Numbered from the stretch's first letter, positions 37,787 to 49,484 are shown. The stretch is DNA of 64,000 bases from Formicarius rufipectus (GCA_013399695.1 VXAU01004938.1:2067394-2131393), one strand, 5' to 3'. Numbers and translations: made by a program. Notes: generated by a model not told the origin, from the letters alone.

Positions 37787-38330
37787 TTATCTAGTAATAA
37801 AAGTGGATGTCACAAGTATTCCTTTTTCCTTGCCTTGCAGTTGCATGGGGTAGAGTGAACCATCGCTGCTCAAGAGCCAGTCATGCGTGACTGTGGGCTC
37901 TGTACTCAGGACAGTGGCGAGTATCTGGCCAAACTCCTTGTAGTAGGGGCAGGTAGATGGGGAGCTGCTGGACTTGTGGTTGTCTTCCTTTGCACTGTGG
38001 TAGGCTCTAGAAGTTTTTAATACACTCTTACTACATGGGACATCCATTTAATCTCTCCACCAGCTGTTTTAAGATGCTTTCATAAAAATGATGATTTTGA
38101 GTTGTTCTCAAAATCACATTATTTGCTCTAGTTACATCAAAATGACTGTTGTAGTCCTTTAGCCAGCTTGTTGCACCAGAGCAGCATGTTCCAGTGCTTT
38201 CTGACTGAAGACTTTCTGTGTATATACCTCCTGCCAAAGTGGAGTTGCCATTTGGAGTGAATGTGTTGACAGATGAGCAACTCCTGAAGCTTTGGAGGGG
38301 AATAGAAAGTCCAGGGTAAAGATACTGCAA
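37787..38330 (-). pseudogene. frameshifted Myb/SANT-like DNA-binding gene remnant
   Basis: Two overlapping - strand frames read consecutively like one domain. The upstream frame (38330-38031) ends NHHFYESILKQLVERLNGCP. The downstream frame (38047-37787) continues SKSVLKTSRAYHSAKEDNHK and then SSSSPSTCPYYKEFGQIL. This order (helix, Lys/Leu helix, YxxAKEDNxKS, TCPYYKE) is the signature of the Myb_DNA-bind_4/MADF-like fold found in ZSCAN20/29 and MSANTD-type proteins and in the Myb-like partner of Harbinger transposons. A frameshift near 38040 joins the pieces, with in-frame stops beyond. It is antisense inside an OXR1 intron. Whether it came from a retrocopy or a transposon is unresolved. Confidence 0.5.
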
Positions 38331-38864
38331 GGTGGTATTGGGGTTTTATTGAACTGTAGTCCTGCTACATTGTCTTTAATTGTATCTTCACTGCCAGATA
38401 GAGTCAGAATTTACTGAGAAGCCTGAGATTTGCTTCTAGTCGTCATCCGGGAAAGCAAACCAGGTTCATAGGATTCATTAATCTGGGTGTAAAGAATGTT
38501 TGAGAGGACTCCGGGCTGAAGAGTTTGGGTTAAGGCATGCAACTCAGATTGACTTTTATTTTAGCATTCTGATTTTGGTAATTTTGTGCACTCCTCTATC
38601 AGTTCTGTATTTGTCCTAGAGCAGTAAGATCTGACTGCAAGTGCCCTTAGTGTTTATTTTGTAATCTTGCTGTGTGTACTCATATGTCTAAAATCACCTA
38701 TATGTGCATTGTCCTTGCAGAAACAAACATCTTTTAGCCCTTCTTGTTTGTTTGTTGTCATTGCACATTTTCCCTTCATTACTTTCCTCCAGTTTTTTCT
38801 TTCATACCTTTTTACTTTTCTTCAACTGTCAGTGGAATTATTGTCTTCCTGTCTCCATATTCAG

Positions 38865-38945
38865 GTAGTGTCAGTGGCTGAGTATCACCGCAGGATCGAT
38901 GCTCTAAATAGCGAAGAACTGCGCACACTCTGCAGACGTCTCCAG
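38865..38945 (+). CDS. OXR1: OXR1 81-bp symmetric (cassette) exon (visible residues 481-507)
   Basis: Acceptor ATATTCAG, donor CAG|GTGCCC. 27 codons, phase 0 at both ends: VVSVAEYHRRIDALNSEELR then TLCRRLQ. Identical with human OXR1 except for Asn-Ser versus Asn-Thr. Because it is symmetric it can be skipped without a frameshift, which would reduce the short isoform from 243 to 216 aa. A second AG four bases into the exon (GTAG) would shift frame if used. The peptide is predicted helical and precedes the TLDc domain. Confidence 0.96.
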
Positions 38946-39708
38946 GTGCCCTCTTCAGTAGTTTAAACCCCATCTCCAGATACTAAAACATCTTTCTTTG
39001 TAGTGTCTTGGATCAGGGCAAGTCCCATGCTCAGTGGGTTTGTCTTGTCTACAGCACTACAAGGATCCAGCAGAAAATTCCTTTGGTTTGGATGTATTTA
39101 ATCATGCAATGCTATGATGGAATCAGTAATTTTATGATGGAATTACTCCTTCCACCTTTTTCACACAGGAATTTTCTGTTAGAATTTAAAAGTTTGTTCT
39201 CAGTACTGCTTGACTTGCAGTGTTGTGTTTTACCTTCCACTTTAGACTGGTGTGTTGTGTTAGATAGAAGTTTCCTAAAAAGAATGCAAACCAGGTGAAG
39301 AATCCAAAACCTTGTTGCATGGGTGTTTAATTTTATATAGGAATCTTTCATCAAGAATCTCACAGTACTTGGCAAGTATGAAGCTTCACAACTTCTGTGG
39401 AATAGGTAAGTATTTTTCCTATTATAAAAGCAGGTAACTGAGGCAGTTCTACATGGCAAAGGTCATACACAATACACACAAAAGAGTACTTTGAAAGCAG
39501 TTTGGATTTTCGAAGGTCTGTGGATATGGACTGAAACATTTGCATTCTCTTTAGGTGTTACTTAGTTTTTTGACAGTTTTAAAATTGTATGTTGTACACA
39601 GCAACTAATATGACTTACTGATGGAAAGCGTAGCTTAGACCTTCTTAGAAGCATTGAGTACTTTGCTTTCCTGAGTAATTGCCTGCTGAAACTATAAATA
39701 AAGTTTTG

Positions 39709-39752
39709 TTGTGGTTTTTTGTTTTTGTTTTGTTTTTGGGGTTTTTTTTAAT
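39709..39752 (+). repeat. T/G-rich tract
   Basis: TTGTTGTGG/TTTTTTG/TTTTGGGG pattern on the OXR1 sense strand. Confidence 0.85.
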
Positions 39753-40376
39753 TCTTTGATCCTGGATTTTTTACCTATTATGTAATTACATGTAAGAAAA
39801 CATTTTATTAGCTCTGTTATTTGTTTAATAATTGGTAATTAATTGCTTTAAAATGTTTTGTAAATAGTACAGTTACACAGATCAATAATGAGCATGAACC
39901 ATGAACCCAAAAACTGCACTTCTACTTTTATAGGAAAATCAGAAGTTTGGAAAAAAAATATTCCCTCTTGAAAAGAGAATTATTCCATTTTTGACTAGTG
40001 GTGGTGGAGAATCCCTGTTTCAATATCCTGGAAGTGCAAGAACTCCTTCCCAAATATCTTTCACCTGGAATGCCCAAACTCAGGGTTTAGGCTGATTTTA
40101 AAAAAATCTCATGTGATGGGCTGCAACCTATAAACACTCTGAGGCTGTTTGAGAGTTGTGGTCCCAAACAGACTTGTGTGGTGGTTACTAATTTTGGAAG
40201 CCCCTGCAATCTGACCATAGGTCAATCTCCTCTTGTTTCATCAAAATATGATGCGAAATAAATCTGTAAGTTTTGAAGCTACACTGCTTTCTGTCAAACA
40301 GATACCTTTGAACAAACACTGTCTGCATTTACAAAGCAGGGTTCTCCTAGAAGAAAAGTGCTTTACTGTAATAATA

Positions 40377-40463
40377 ATAAAAAAGGAAAAATATCCAACA
40401 AAATGAAAACCAAACAAACAAGCAAAAACCCCTGAACAAAAAGAACTGAACAAAAACCCCACA
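40377..40463 (-). repeat. A/C-rich tract (T/G on the - strand)
   Basis: AAAAACCCC and CAAACAAACAAG type blocks, a looser, opposite-strand counterpart of the T/G tracts and an exception to their sense-strand orientation in OXR1. Confidence 0.75.
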
Positions 40464-42225
40464 AACTCCTACACCACTTGAGGTCAAACTATTCATGTTT
40501 TTATGTTTTGCATGGAGGCCTTTAATCAGAATTAAAGAATAACAAAGGGTATAAGCTTTCTGCTGTACAGTTGAACAATACTGAGCTTGTCTGGAGTTGA
40601 AGCAGTAGTATATGATGGATGAAAGGCATTTAAGGTGGAAAAGAATTTAGAGTATGAAATAACATTCTAAAGATAATATTCTCTAATACAGCATGTAGCT
40701 CATCTTTTTATACATTGGTTTGTTTGTTACCTTCCTTTGAAAAGAGGAAGGCATCAGCTTTTTTCTGGCTTGATTCTTTAAGTGCACCTTTTCTTAAGAA
40801 TTGATACTGTAATTCAGTTACTGTATGAATGTAGTTTGATACTTTGGCTTTATAAACCTACTTTTAAGTAACAGGAGTTTGTAATAACAAGTCTTTTTGT
40901 AGTCCTTGAGGGAGATGGAGATAACTTTTTTTTTTTTTTTTTTGGCTCAGTTGGCTGTATTTGTTAAAAAATTTCTATCTGTATTTCAGAGTTTGCTTTG
41001 ATTTGGCTCTTTTATTAACTAGTAAGTTCATAAAAGCTTGGCAAGGTTTACTATGGTGATACTGTGAAAAACTGTGTCCTGTATGTTTAGAGTATGAGGG
41101 ATGTGGCAAACTGGAGTTGGCAGGTGTTTTTGGCAAGTATTTTCTTGAAATTTTCGGGATTCAGGCTTTAATTTGGACAGTCTGACTTTCAGTGAAACTT
41201 TGTTTAGGCTGACAGGTTATTCACATACAGTCACTCTTGTTAAGATTTCTGTTTTTCTTTAGCAAATCTCTCAACATTTTAGTAAGTCTTGCTGCAGTGG
41301 CTTATCTTGCTAACTTCCTTGCTTTGTTCTACTCTTCTGTCATATTTCTCTATTCCTAGCAAGTTTTAAATATCCCTGCAGCAGGATTTACAGAAGGCAA
41401 CCTGTTTGGATTTTAGTTATTCTGTTATCAAGACATGGCACTTTAGTTTGAAAGTGCCATTGAATGTCAGCTGGGATAAGAAGTTGCTGTGAACTATATC
41501 TGATGAGGGATTTTGTGGCCTTCTGCCACCTCCGCTAAGTGCTATCTACAACTCAATAGGGTAGATGTATAGGTCAGGCATTTTAAACTACTGCAGTACT
41601 CTTGTGCAGATTGCATCTTTTCCAGACCTCAAAGCTCACTCTGCAGCTTCTTTCTCTTCCCCACCCTCTCAATTCTTTCTTCTTTGATTCCCATCTGGCA
41701 GATCAGCTTATGGCGCAGCAATACTCTGAAGGCTCTTCAAAATACATGACAGCAGTCTTTCCAGATGTCTACAGCATATCTGAAAACTTTCATAAGTACT
41801 CTAAAAGTATTGCTTTGCAAGCTACTGAGAAATGTCAATGTTGAAGTTTTAATTCCTTTTCTTTTTTTTTTTTTTTTTTAATTACACTTAAAAGGCTATG
41901 TTAGTGTTAAAATGCAAAAACATTATAAGGTAACTTCGGAAAAGCAGTTGAAGACCTTCAGCTGTGTATGAGAACAGTTTTTGTTGTTTTAGCATAAAAC
42001 CATATCTTTCTTCTCAGTAGGTACCTGGTATTGTTGATATATGGTTGTGTACCTGCTTGCTGTTGGAATCAGTGGCAATCTTGGTCAGATCAAATCTCTC
42101 AGATTTTGTAACTTTTGAAGGACTTGCATAACTAACTTGTTAACTGCATGATTTTAAACCTGCAAAGTTTATCTTTCCTGATAATATAATGGCAGATACT
42201 TACTTTCTTGCTGTTCTTTTTGTAG

Positions 42226-42351
42226 ATAACAACAAGAGAAGATATCAATTCAAAACAGGTAACAAATATCAAAACAGACCTGGAGCCTGAAGCATTCCGA
42301 CCAAATCTTAGCGATCCAAGTGAATTACTACAGCCAGAACAAATTGAAAAG
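42226..42351 (+). CDS. OXR1: OXR1 coding exon, entry to TLDc (visible residues 508-549)
   Basis: Acceptor TTTTTGTAG, donor AAG|GTATTA. 42 codons, phase 0 both ends: ITTREDINSKQVTNIKTDLE, PEAFRPNLSDPSELLQPEQI, EK. SDPSELL...QIEK is the conserved lead-in to the TLDc domain. The exon accepts splicing from exon 38865, and in principle from 19640 or from the short-isoform exon 29484. Confidence 0.97.
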
Positions 42352-44433
42352 GTATTAACTTAAATATGTCACTTCTACTCTTTTACGCTGATGTATCAGA
42401 AATTATATGACTGTAGTGTAAAAAAACATCGGCAGGAAGACCTTGTGTGATGTTAAACAGAAGAAATTGTGTATGTTTGGAAAGATGTTAAGGTCGCGGA
42501 GTCTAATCATTAATTGAACACTGCCAAGTTGACCACTAAATCGTATCTCTAAGTACCACATCTTACACATCCTTTAAATACCACCAGGGATGGTGACTTG
42601 ACCACTTCCTTGGGGAGCCTGTTCCAATGCTTGACAACACTTTCACTGAAGAAGTTTTTCCTAAGATCCAATCCAGACTTCTGCTGGCACAACTTGAGAA
42701 CACTTTCTCTTGTCCTGTCACTTGTTACCTGAGAGAAAAGACTGACTGCTGCCTCACTACAATCTACTTTCCGGTAGTTGTAGAGAGTGATGAGGTCCCT
42801 CTGAGCCTCCTTTTCTCCAGACTAAACAACCCCAGCTCCGTCAGTCGTCTCTGCCCTTCTTTGGACGCACCTCAATATTTTTTTGCAGAACAGCACAGAG
42901 TACTCAAGGTGCAGCCTCACCCATGCCCGGTACAGGGGGACACTGCTGGCTCATGTACTACCCCATCTGTCAAACAGCACCCTCAGGTCCTTTTCCTCTG
43001 GACTACTTTCCAGCTACCCTTTCCCTAGCCTTTAGCATTGCAGAGGTTGTTGTGACCCAAGGGTAGGAACTTGGTGCTCTGCTTTATCTAACCTCTTACT
43101 GTTCCCCTTGGTCCATCAATCCAGCCTGTCCAGATCCCTTTGCAGATCCTTCTCTCCAGCAGGCCAATGCTCCTGCCCAACTTGTTGTCATCTGCCAGCT
43201 GCCTCAGGATGCACTCAACCCCTCATCCAGATCATTGATAAACATACTAAAAAGGACTGGCTCCAATACTGAGCCCTGGGGAACACCACTAGTGACCTGC
43301 CACCAACTGGATTTAACTGCATTCACCACCACTCTGGGCCTGGCCATCCAGCCTGTTTTTTACACAGTGAATAGGGCACCTGTTTAAGCCATGAGCAGTC
43401 TGTTTCACCAGGAGAATGCTGTGGAAAATGGTGTCAAAGGCTTCACTGAAGTCCAGATAGATAACATCAACAGCCTTTTGCTCATCCACCAAGTGGGTGA
43501 CCTTGTTGTAGAAGAAGGTCAGGTTGGTCAAGCAGGGCCTACTTTTCATGAACCCATGCTAGCTGGGCCTGTTCCCTAGTTGTCCTCTACATGCTATCTG
43601 ATGACACTCAGGATGATCTGTTCCTTGACTTCCCCAGGCACCAAGGTCAGACTGACAGGCCTTTAGTTCCTAGGTTCCTCCTATGGTCCATCTTGTAAAT
43701 GGGCACCACATTTGCTAGCTGAGGCCTCAGTTAGCCTGGGCTACTGGCAAAGGATGGGAGGTGGCTCAGTGAGCACTTCTGTCAGCTCCATCTGTTTCCT
43801 TGGGTGGATTCCATTTGGCACCACAGACCTGTGTGTGTCTAAGCAGAGCATGATTCATAGCTAAAATATTACTACTTTTTTAATTTTTTTTTTTTTTTTT
43901 AAATCCTAACACTGTGACACTTCTTGCCTGTTTTTACCCTCCTTTCATTCTTTCTTGAAAGCATCTTTGCTTTCACTGCAGTTCTTGTGGTCCAGTCCAA
44001 AGTCATCTCATTATAAATGTGTTAGTTGAAGTTTCGGATTAAAAGGTGCACAGGAACAGGACAGCAAACAGCATTTAACCTTCAGCTAGTTGCCTGCTGA
44101 CTTGAGCAATCTCATTACCCAGTGCTGAGATATGGATGGAATATGGAGTATTGTTATGTAACAATAATTGTGTTTTTACTATCCTTGGATAAACCTCTTA
44201 GAGACCTTAAAAAAGATATGTTCTTCAGTTGATACATCATTCTTTTGCAGGTCACTTGTGTGAACGACCAAAAGTAGAAGATACACTTTGGATGTGAAAC
44301 TTTGGATTTAGTCTTGGCTTTTAAGACCCCTTATAAGTGGTTTAGGAGAATACTATCTGCTTTCATTTACATGTAATACACTCTTAAAGATAAAGCATAT
44401 ATTAAATAAAGGGTTGTGATTTTCTTTTTATAG
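42352..44433 (+). other. OXR1: OXR1 intron, mostly occupied by CR1
   Basis: Two-thirds of this 2.1-kb intron is the antisense CR1 at about 42490-43860. A poly(T) run follows at about 43883-43900, and the rest is AT-rich unique sequence. Confidence 0.85.
42490..43860 (-). mobile_element. CR1 LINE, long 3' copy with broken reverse transcriptase (antisense)
   Basis: About 1.4 kb of CR1 in reverse orientation, the longest copy here. The 3' UTR side is at 42490-43000 (CCTTGGGGAGCCTGTTCCAA and similar), and the upstream side contains reverse-transcriptase coding sequence. On the - strand at about 43320-43549 a frame reads VDVIYLDFSEAFDTIFHSIL, matching the YLDFSKAFDTV motif of CR1/Jockey-clade polymerases. 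Only short pieces of the frame remain open, so it is inactive. The + strand 133-codon frame at 42627 is antisense noise from this element. Confidence 0.9.
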
Positions 44434-44586
44434 CTTACAAAGTCTCTTCCACCACGGACTATTGGCTATCCATGGACTCTTGTCTACAGTACTGCGAAGC
44501 ATGGCATGAGCTTGAAGACTTTGTATCGAACAATGATGGGATTAGACACACCTGTGCTGTTGGTTATCAAAGACAGTGATGGACAG
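44434..44586 (+). CDS. OXR1: OXR1 coding exon, TLDc domain N-terminal part (visible residues 550-600)
   Basis: Acceptor TTTTTATAG, donor CAG|GTAGGA, 51 codons in phase 0. It encodes LTKSLPPRTIGYPWTLVYST, AKHGMSLKTLYRTMMGLDTP, VLLVIKDSDGQ. The GYPW, HGxSLKTLYR and PVLLVIKDxDGQ signatures are the defining first half of TLDc in OXR1/NCOA7. Minor differences from human are Ser-Thr-Ala-Lys after LVY and Met for Thr before SLKT. Confidence 0.98.
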
Positions 44587-46199
44587 GTAGGAAAATGTTT
44601 GTGTGGAAGTAGGCAACCCATCCAGAAAAATGTTTGAGGCATACAAAGGAGTAACTGACACTTCAGTCCATCATGGGAGATAAAATTGTGTGTATCAAGC
44701 AGGTTTTTTACCTTAGGAATGTGTTTCACTGTTGAGCAACCCTCTGACATACTACAGGTCCAGGAAATACTTTAATGATGCAAATTCTCTGATGTAATGT
44801 ATGAGTCTCATAATATCTAGTTAAACAATTTATTTTTTTTTTAATGCACTTACGGGGCAAGAAATAGTCTCTCAAACTTTCATATGTTGGAAGATCTTGA
44901 GTTCGAATGTCTGCCAGATGTGGCCAGCGCTTCTTGGTACATTCTGTGGCTGCAGCCAACATCTATCTCCCATTCATGGGTTGTAGTATCTTTGCTGAGT
45001 TAATAACTTTTGTTCCTTGAGTCTCTATAGTTGTCCTCTATTCTCCTTTGACTGGGGTATGAATTTCAGAAAGTAGCTCTCATCTCGCCATTTATTTATT
45101 CATATCTTCTGCTCCAAGATCACCAACTTTTTACTAGTTATCTAGTTCAGAGAAGATCCTAAAGGAGGTTCAGCCTTTTTGAAGAATTACAGAAAAATTA
45201 TGAGATAGTTTCTTGACATTTGTTGAGCATAACCTCAACAGTCCTCTTCAGCATTCTTTGTTCTGCCCTCTTTGCACCTTCTGTGGAATATAGATGGAAG
45301 ACACCTAATAGAAGATACTTGTTTTGTCATATCCTTTATTGAAGTGCTTTTCTTTTAAACTAGAATTAATTTATTTCCTGGACAACTTCCTCTGAGACAC
45401 TGTTTTTTCAATGTTTATGAAGATTCCTTTTTCTCCTAGGTTGTTAATACTTTATATAAGGAGCAAGTGTACCTTGTAACTTTTCATGTTTTGTTTCTTT
45501 AAAGGCTGCTAAACCTCATCCTAGAATTTTTACTCCAAAATCTTCTCTGCTCTTGATTTTGGTTTTTTTTCAAATCTATTAGAAATTTTACTTAAATGGC
45601 TGTTTAAAAAAAATTAAAAAATAGAGCTTTAATTGTGTAAGAGCTAACACTGTCTGGTTGGAATCTGGAGTCTAAAGCCACCTAACTTGCCTCCTCCATT
45701 CAGTTCCTGGAGATCCTCTAATAAAGATGTCCATGAGATCTATAGGTATCTCATTACAATTGTTATGTACTGTGTCTGTCTGTCTACTGTGTGTGCTTCT
45801 GTAACTGAAGGCACCAAGGTCTAGTGTCTACCATGACAGCCATTTTTTTAAAAATTGACACGTAATTCCTGAACATAAGTCCCTAAACAAGTGGTGGTTT
45901 AGAAGTGGAATTAATAGCAGTGAGCCACCCCAAGAGCTCTCTAGTTTTATAATAAGTAATTCTTCAGATTGTATTATGAACACTAGTCTGACACGGAGCC
46001 TAGGACTTGAGAATTTTAGTTACCCACCCTAACAACTAGCCACAATAACTTTGTCTCAGTGAGAAATCGTGGAGACGTGACTTCTCAAGAACTAAAATAA
46101 CTGTTGGGAAGCAAATTGTTCTTTTTCTGTAAAGTCTGGTTCTTTTATTGTTGCTTGTAGTAGCAATGTGATCTTTCAAGATTCCGTTTGAGGCATATA

Positions 46200-46350
46200 G
46201 AACATAGAGGGGCTGTTGAATCCTGATTCCTGAAGGTATTCAAAACTGAACTGGACAAGACTAAACCTAATTATAGCTTTAGAATCAGTTCTACATTGAG
46301 TAGGAAACTATATGAGACACCAGAGGCTGAACTGAGATAGTTTGGGTTGG
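46200..46350 (+). mobile_element. possible CR1 scrap (sense)
   Basis: A TGAAGGTATTCAAAACTGAA block then CTGGACAAGACTAAACC resembles the sense CR1 segment before the 3' end. Very diverged, so low certainty. Confidence 0.35.
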
Positions 46351-48082
46351 GCACAACTCGGTATGTTATTTTAATGGAAAGTTAATTCCTTTCAGTGGAT
46401 ATCAATTGTTAATGAAATCGTGCATCTATTTTATCTTTTTTACTTATATTTACTTACTACATGTATTGTCAGACTTGAGGGTATTGATCTGAAGTAAGAC
46501 AAGTCTTAGGTACCTGAATGTAGGTCAGCTACCAGTGCTGCTGCAGCATTATTCAAAGAATGACCTGAGCCCTTAGAAGAAGCTAGGATGAAGAGACTCA
46601 CATACTTTGAGGAGTAAGAATTAATTGGAAGAGTTCAGTGACTTCTCAGTGCTGGTAAACATTTCTGTAGTTATTTACACATGAAATATTATTTATTTCA
46701 GCAACCCACTTTATTATGTTCATCAATCAAACTTTCTTAATTTGAATTTAATATGGATTTCTAGGATAAAAGGTTCTCTAAGTTCAGTTATCTACATATA
46801 GGAAGCAAGTCTAAGGTCATGTGGTGGGTGGACCTTGGCTGGATGCCAGGTGCATACCAAACCATTCTTTCATTCCCCTTCCCAGCTGAACAGGGGTGAG
46901 AGAATAAGATGGAAAATGACTCTCAGATTGAGAAAATGTTTGACAGAGAGAAGTTAATATCCAGTTTTCTGAAGTCTAGCCTAATGACCCAGACACTTGA
47001 AATCACAAAAAAGAAAAAAATGTCTAATCTCTCCTGCTTTTAGAGATTACCTGTACAGAGACAATGGAATATACAATAATGATAATGGATAACAATAACA
47101 GCAATTAAAAATTCTTTCTGACTCTTTAATCCTTAATTTTTTCCCCTTAACAGTCCTAGGTAGTGGAAGATAAGCTAAAATGAAACACTGTCTTGAAATT
47201 CAAATTTCCATGAGGCTATCTAACCAGTAATGGGTTTAAAAAAAAATGTAGAGAAGGGTCCAGGTCTTGATTACATTGAGGACTCATCTCAGCCTACCTT
47301 TAAAAAAATACACAGAAAAAAAAATAAAGAAGAAACCTGGAAGCTTAACAGGAGAATAAATAATTCATTTATTTAGTTCTGATTTCCTTGGAAAGCAAAA
47401 ATATAGTTGTTTTTTTCTCTTAAACCCATTCTCAACATATTTTGCCAGTGTTTGATTCTAGATGTTGAATTAAATAAATGTCTCTGGGGGACAAAAAAAA
47501 TCGTTTGGGCTAGTTTTCCTGTGAACTTGCATTAAAATCAGGGTACAGAAACTTGCACTTTAGTTTGTGGATCTTCGAGGTTTTAGGTTGATTTTGCTGT
47601 TTAACAGTGCATCTGAAACTGATAAAGGTCTTTGAAAAGTGAGCATCTTTAGCTGACTGCGATACTTCATCACTTTGTCAAGTAAGTTTAAAAAGTCTTT
47701 CAGAGAATCAGGTTTTTTAAGTATAAATATTGGTTCCATGTGTATTTAAAGGTAAATTATTTAAGTAAAGGAACCATTTTACATGAGTAAAGTAACTTGT
47801 CAGTGTAGTGACATTTTGTTCTTAAAAAGGTAATACAAAGAAATACAGTAATTAAGTGAGGAAGCTTCTGTAAGTGCTATGACTTAAAGGAAGTTTGGTA
47901 TGCAAGTCCTACCTTTTGTCTGCTCTGTAATAATGAAGTCTTAACAGTGATGTCTAAAATGTACAGTACTACCTGCATGTCTAAGTTTAGAGGAACTTAG
48001 GAAATTTGTTGGACTAGAAACTGAAGAAGGAGACAAGCCTCCTTTAATTGCAAAACAAATTTTAATTAGGGTATGGTAAATG

Positions 48083-48109
48083 GAAGGATAACAGTTCTTG
48101 TTATCCTTC
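48083..48109. repeat. perfect 11-bp hairpin
   Basis: GAAGGATAACA (48083-48093), loop GTTCT, then TGTTATCCTTC (48099-48109). A perfect stem at the left boundary of the GC-rich island. Confidence 0.9.
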
Positions 48110-48740
48110 TATATATGTATTCAAGATAAACAAAACAACCAGGACTAAATGAGTAAAAAAACCCCTGACCCAAACCCTTCCCCCACAGTCTCTGGCTCCG
48201 TTGGGCGCAGTAGTATTTACGGATCGTAGGTGATGATGTTTCTCCTCGTCCAACCGGTGCTGAGCTGCCCCTGGGGGGCTGGTGGAAAAAAGCTTTGGTG
48301 TCCCTCCGAGGCGGTCGAATCCCTCTGTCGGGGTCGGTGGGAAGAAACTTCTCAGGAAAGGGAAAAATAAAAAAATAAAAAAAAAAAAAAACGGCTGGAA
48401 TCCTCTTTCCTCAGCTTGTGGCTTGTTGGCCTCTGGGCTGGAGCCTCTGATGTAAAGGTCCCTCACTTCTGGGGTGGCCGCTGCTGGGCTCCCTCAGAAA
48501 AACTTGATGCACGGGCCCTGGCTAGTGATGTCTTCTCTCTCTGTCTCTTGGGCACAAGGAACTCTGCAAATCCAGGGATTGGGAAAAACGGGAGGAAAAA
48601 CAAGGGAAGAAACCAAACCCGCAGGCAGAAGTTTCTTCCTGAGACGTCTCTCCCCCACAAGCTGCAAAACCAGCGTGTCTCCTTCCCCCACCCCAGTGAA
48701 TCACCAGTCACCTTGCTTCTTTTGTAAGAGGCAATGGATG
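48110..48740. mobile_element. CpG/GC-rich insertion of uncertain origin (LTR/leader-like)
   Basis: Composition jumps from AT-rich intron to GC/CpG-rich (GTCCCTCCGAGGCGGTCG, TCTGTCGGGGTCGG), with an internal A-rich run at 48366-48391. On the - strand near 48195-48211 the sequence CTGCGCCCAACGGAGCC resembles, with mismatches, a lysine-tRNA primer-binding site, which would put an LTR at higher coordinates. Alternatives are a GC-rich retrocopy of a 5' UTR or an unclassified repeat. No protein domain is recognised in the open frames. Confidence 0.4.
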
Positions 48741-48859
48741 AAGATAGGCCTATTTGCCACTCATTCTGGTGGTAGGGGAAAGAGAAATTCCACTAGATAC
48801 TAAAACTATAACACTGCATCAAATTAATTGTTTGCTGTTGTGCACACTTCTTATAAATT

Positions 48860-49135
48860 GAGTTTCTTGCAAGAGATTAATGCTTGAATTTGGCAAAAGA
48901 TGAGCATATACTGGCTCATGTCTAGCCTTTCATCCACAAGAACCCCCAGGTTGTCCACTGCAGGACTACTCTCAGGTGAGTTTATCTCAAAGTCTATACT
49001 TAAGTTTGGGATTCCCCTGACCCAGGTATGGGCTTTCCACTTGGACTTGTTGAATTTCATGACGTTCACATAGGCCCAGTTCTCAAGTTTGTCCAGGTCC
49101 AGGTCCCTCTGGCATCCTGTCCTCCTGTTAAAGTC
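48860..49135 (-). mobile_element. CR1 LINE fragment (antisense)
   Basis: Ordered antisense CR1 blocks: ACAAGAACCCCCAGGTTGTC, GCTTTCCACTTGGACTTGTT, GAATTTCATGACGTTCACAT, CCCAGTTCTCAAGTTTGTCC and AGGTCCAGGTCCCTCTGGCA. This is an internal CR1 segment with no 3' end. Confidence 0.85.
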
Positions 49136-49484
49136 TGTCTCTGTAAGACAGGGTAACCAGTGCTTGCCTGTTACTTGGATTGGAATTAATAAATTACATG
49201 AAAATTAACAACTCGCTTACAGCTAGGAACTTGCTGAAACTAGACCAGTTGAAGTAGAATAGAAGCTATGTAAGAAGGAGTGTGACCTTTTGATCTGAAA
49301 TCTTAAATATGTATATACTTTGTGAGTTTTTTGAGTAGTTTTTATCCATTAGTGTGTGAGGGTTTTTTTTCTTGCTGTGTCTTTACTTTTTATTGAGAGT
49401 TCTCTTACCTTTTTATTGTACCACAAAGCACCATACCATGTGTCAGTGCACTCGGAACCGTGTTAGCAGCGTAAGGCTCATTCT

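Larger units (their letters stand above)
19803..38864 (+). other. OXR1: OXR1 large intron (19.1 kb) hosting an alternative first exon
   Basis: The longest intron in the window. It contains the short-isoform first exon (29484-29549), a (TA)n run near 20482-20498, T/G tracts at 22109-22195, 27989-28165 and 34229-34272, CR1 pieces at 31975-32395 (sense) and 35955-36235 (antisense), GC-rich or LTR-like inserts near 23880-24195 and 33478-33800, unexplained open frames at 37092-37583, and an antisense Myb/SANT-like pseudogene at 37787-38330. Confidence 0.85.
38946..42225 (+). other. OXR1: OXR1 intron
   Basis: About 3.3 kb with T/G tract 39709-39752, an A/C-rich patch 40377-40463 and poly(T) runs near 40926-40943 and 41862-41879. 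No coding segment seen. Confidence 0.85.

Noticed and set aside
42627..43028. 133-codon open frame on the + strand
   Set aside because: It lies entirely in an antisense CR1 copy. The translation is the reverse strand of repeat sequence, with no protein domain.
48101..48803. Several overlapping open frames in the GC-rich island
   Set aside because: High GC lowers stop frequency. Frames overlap on both strands and none resembles a known protein.
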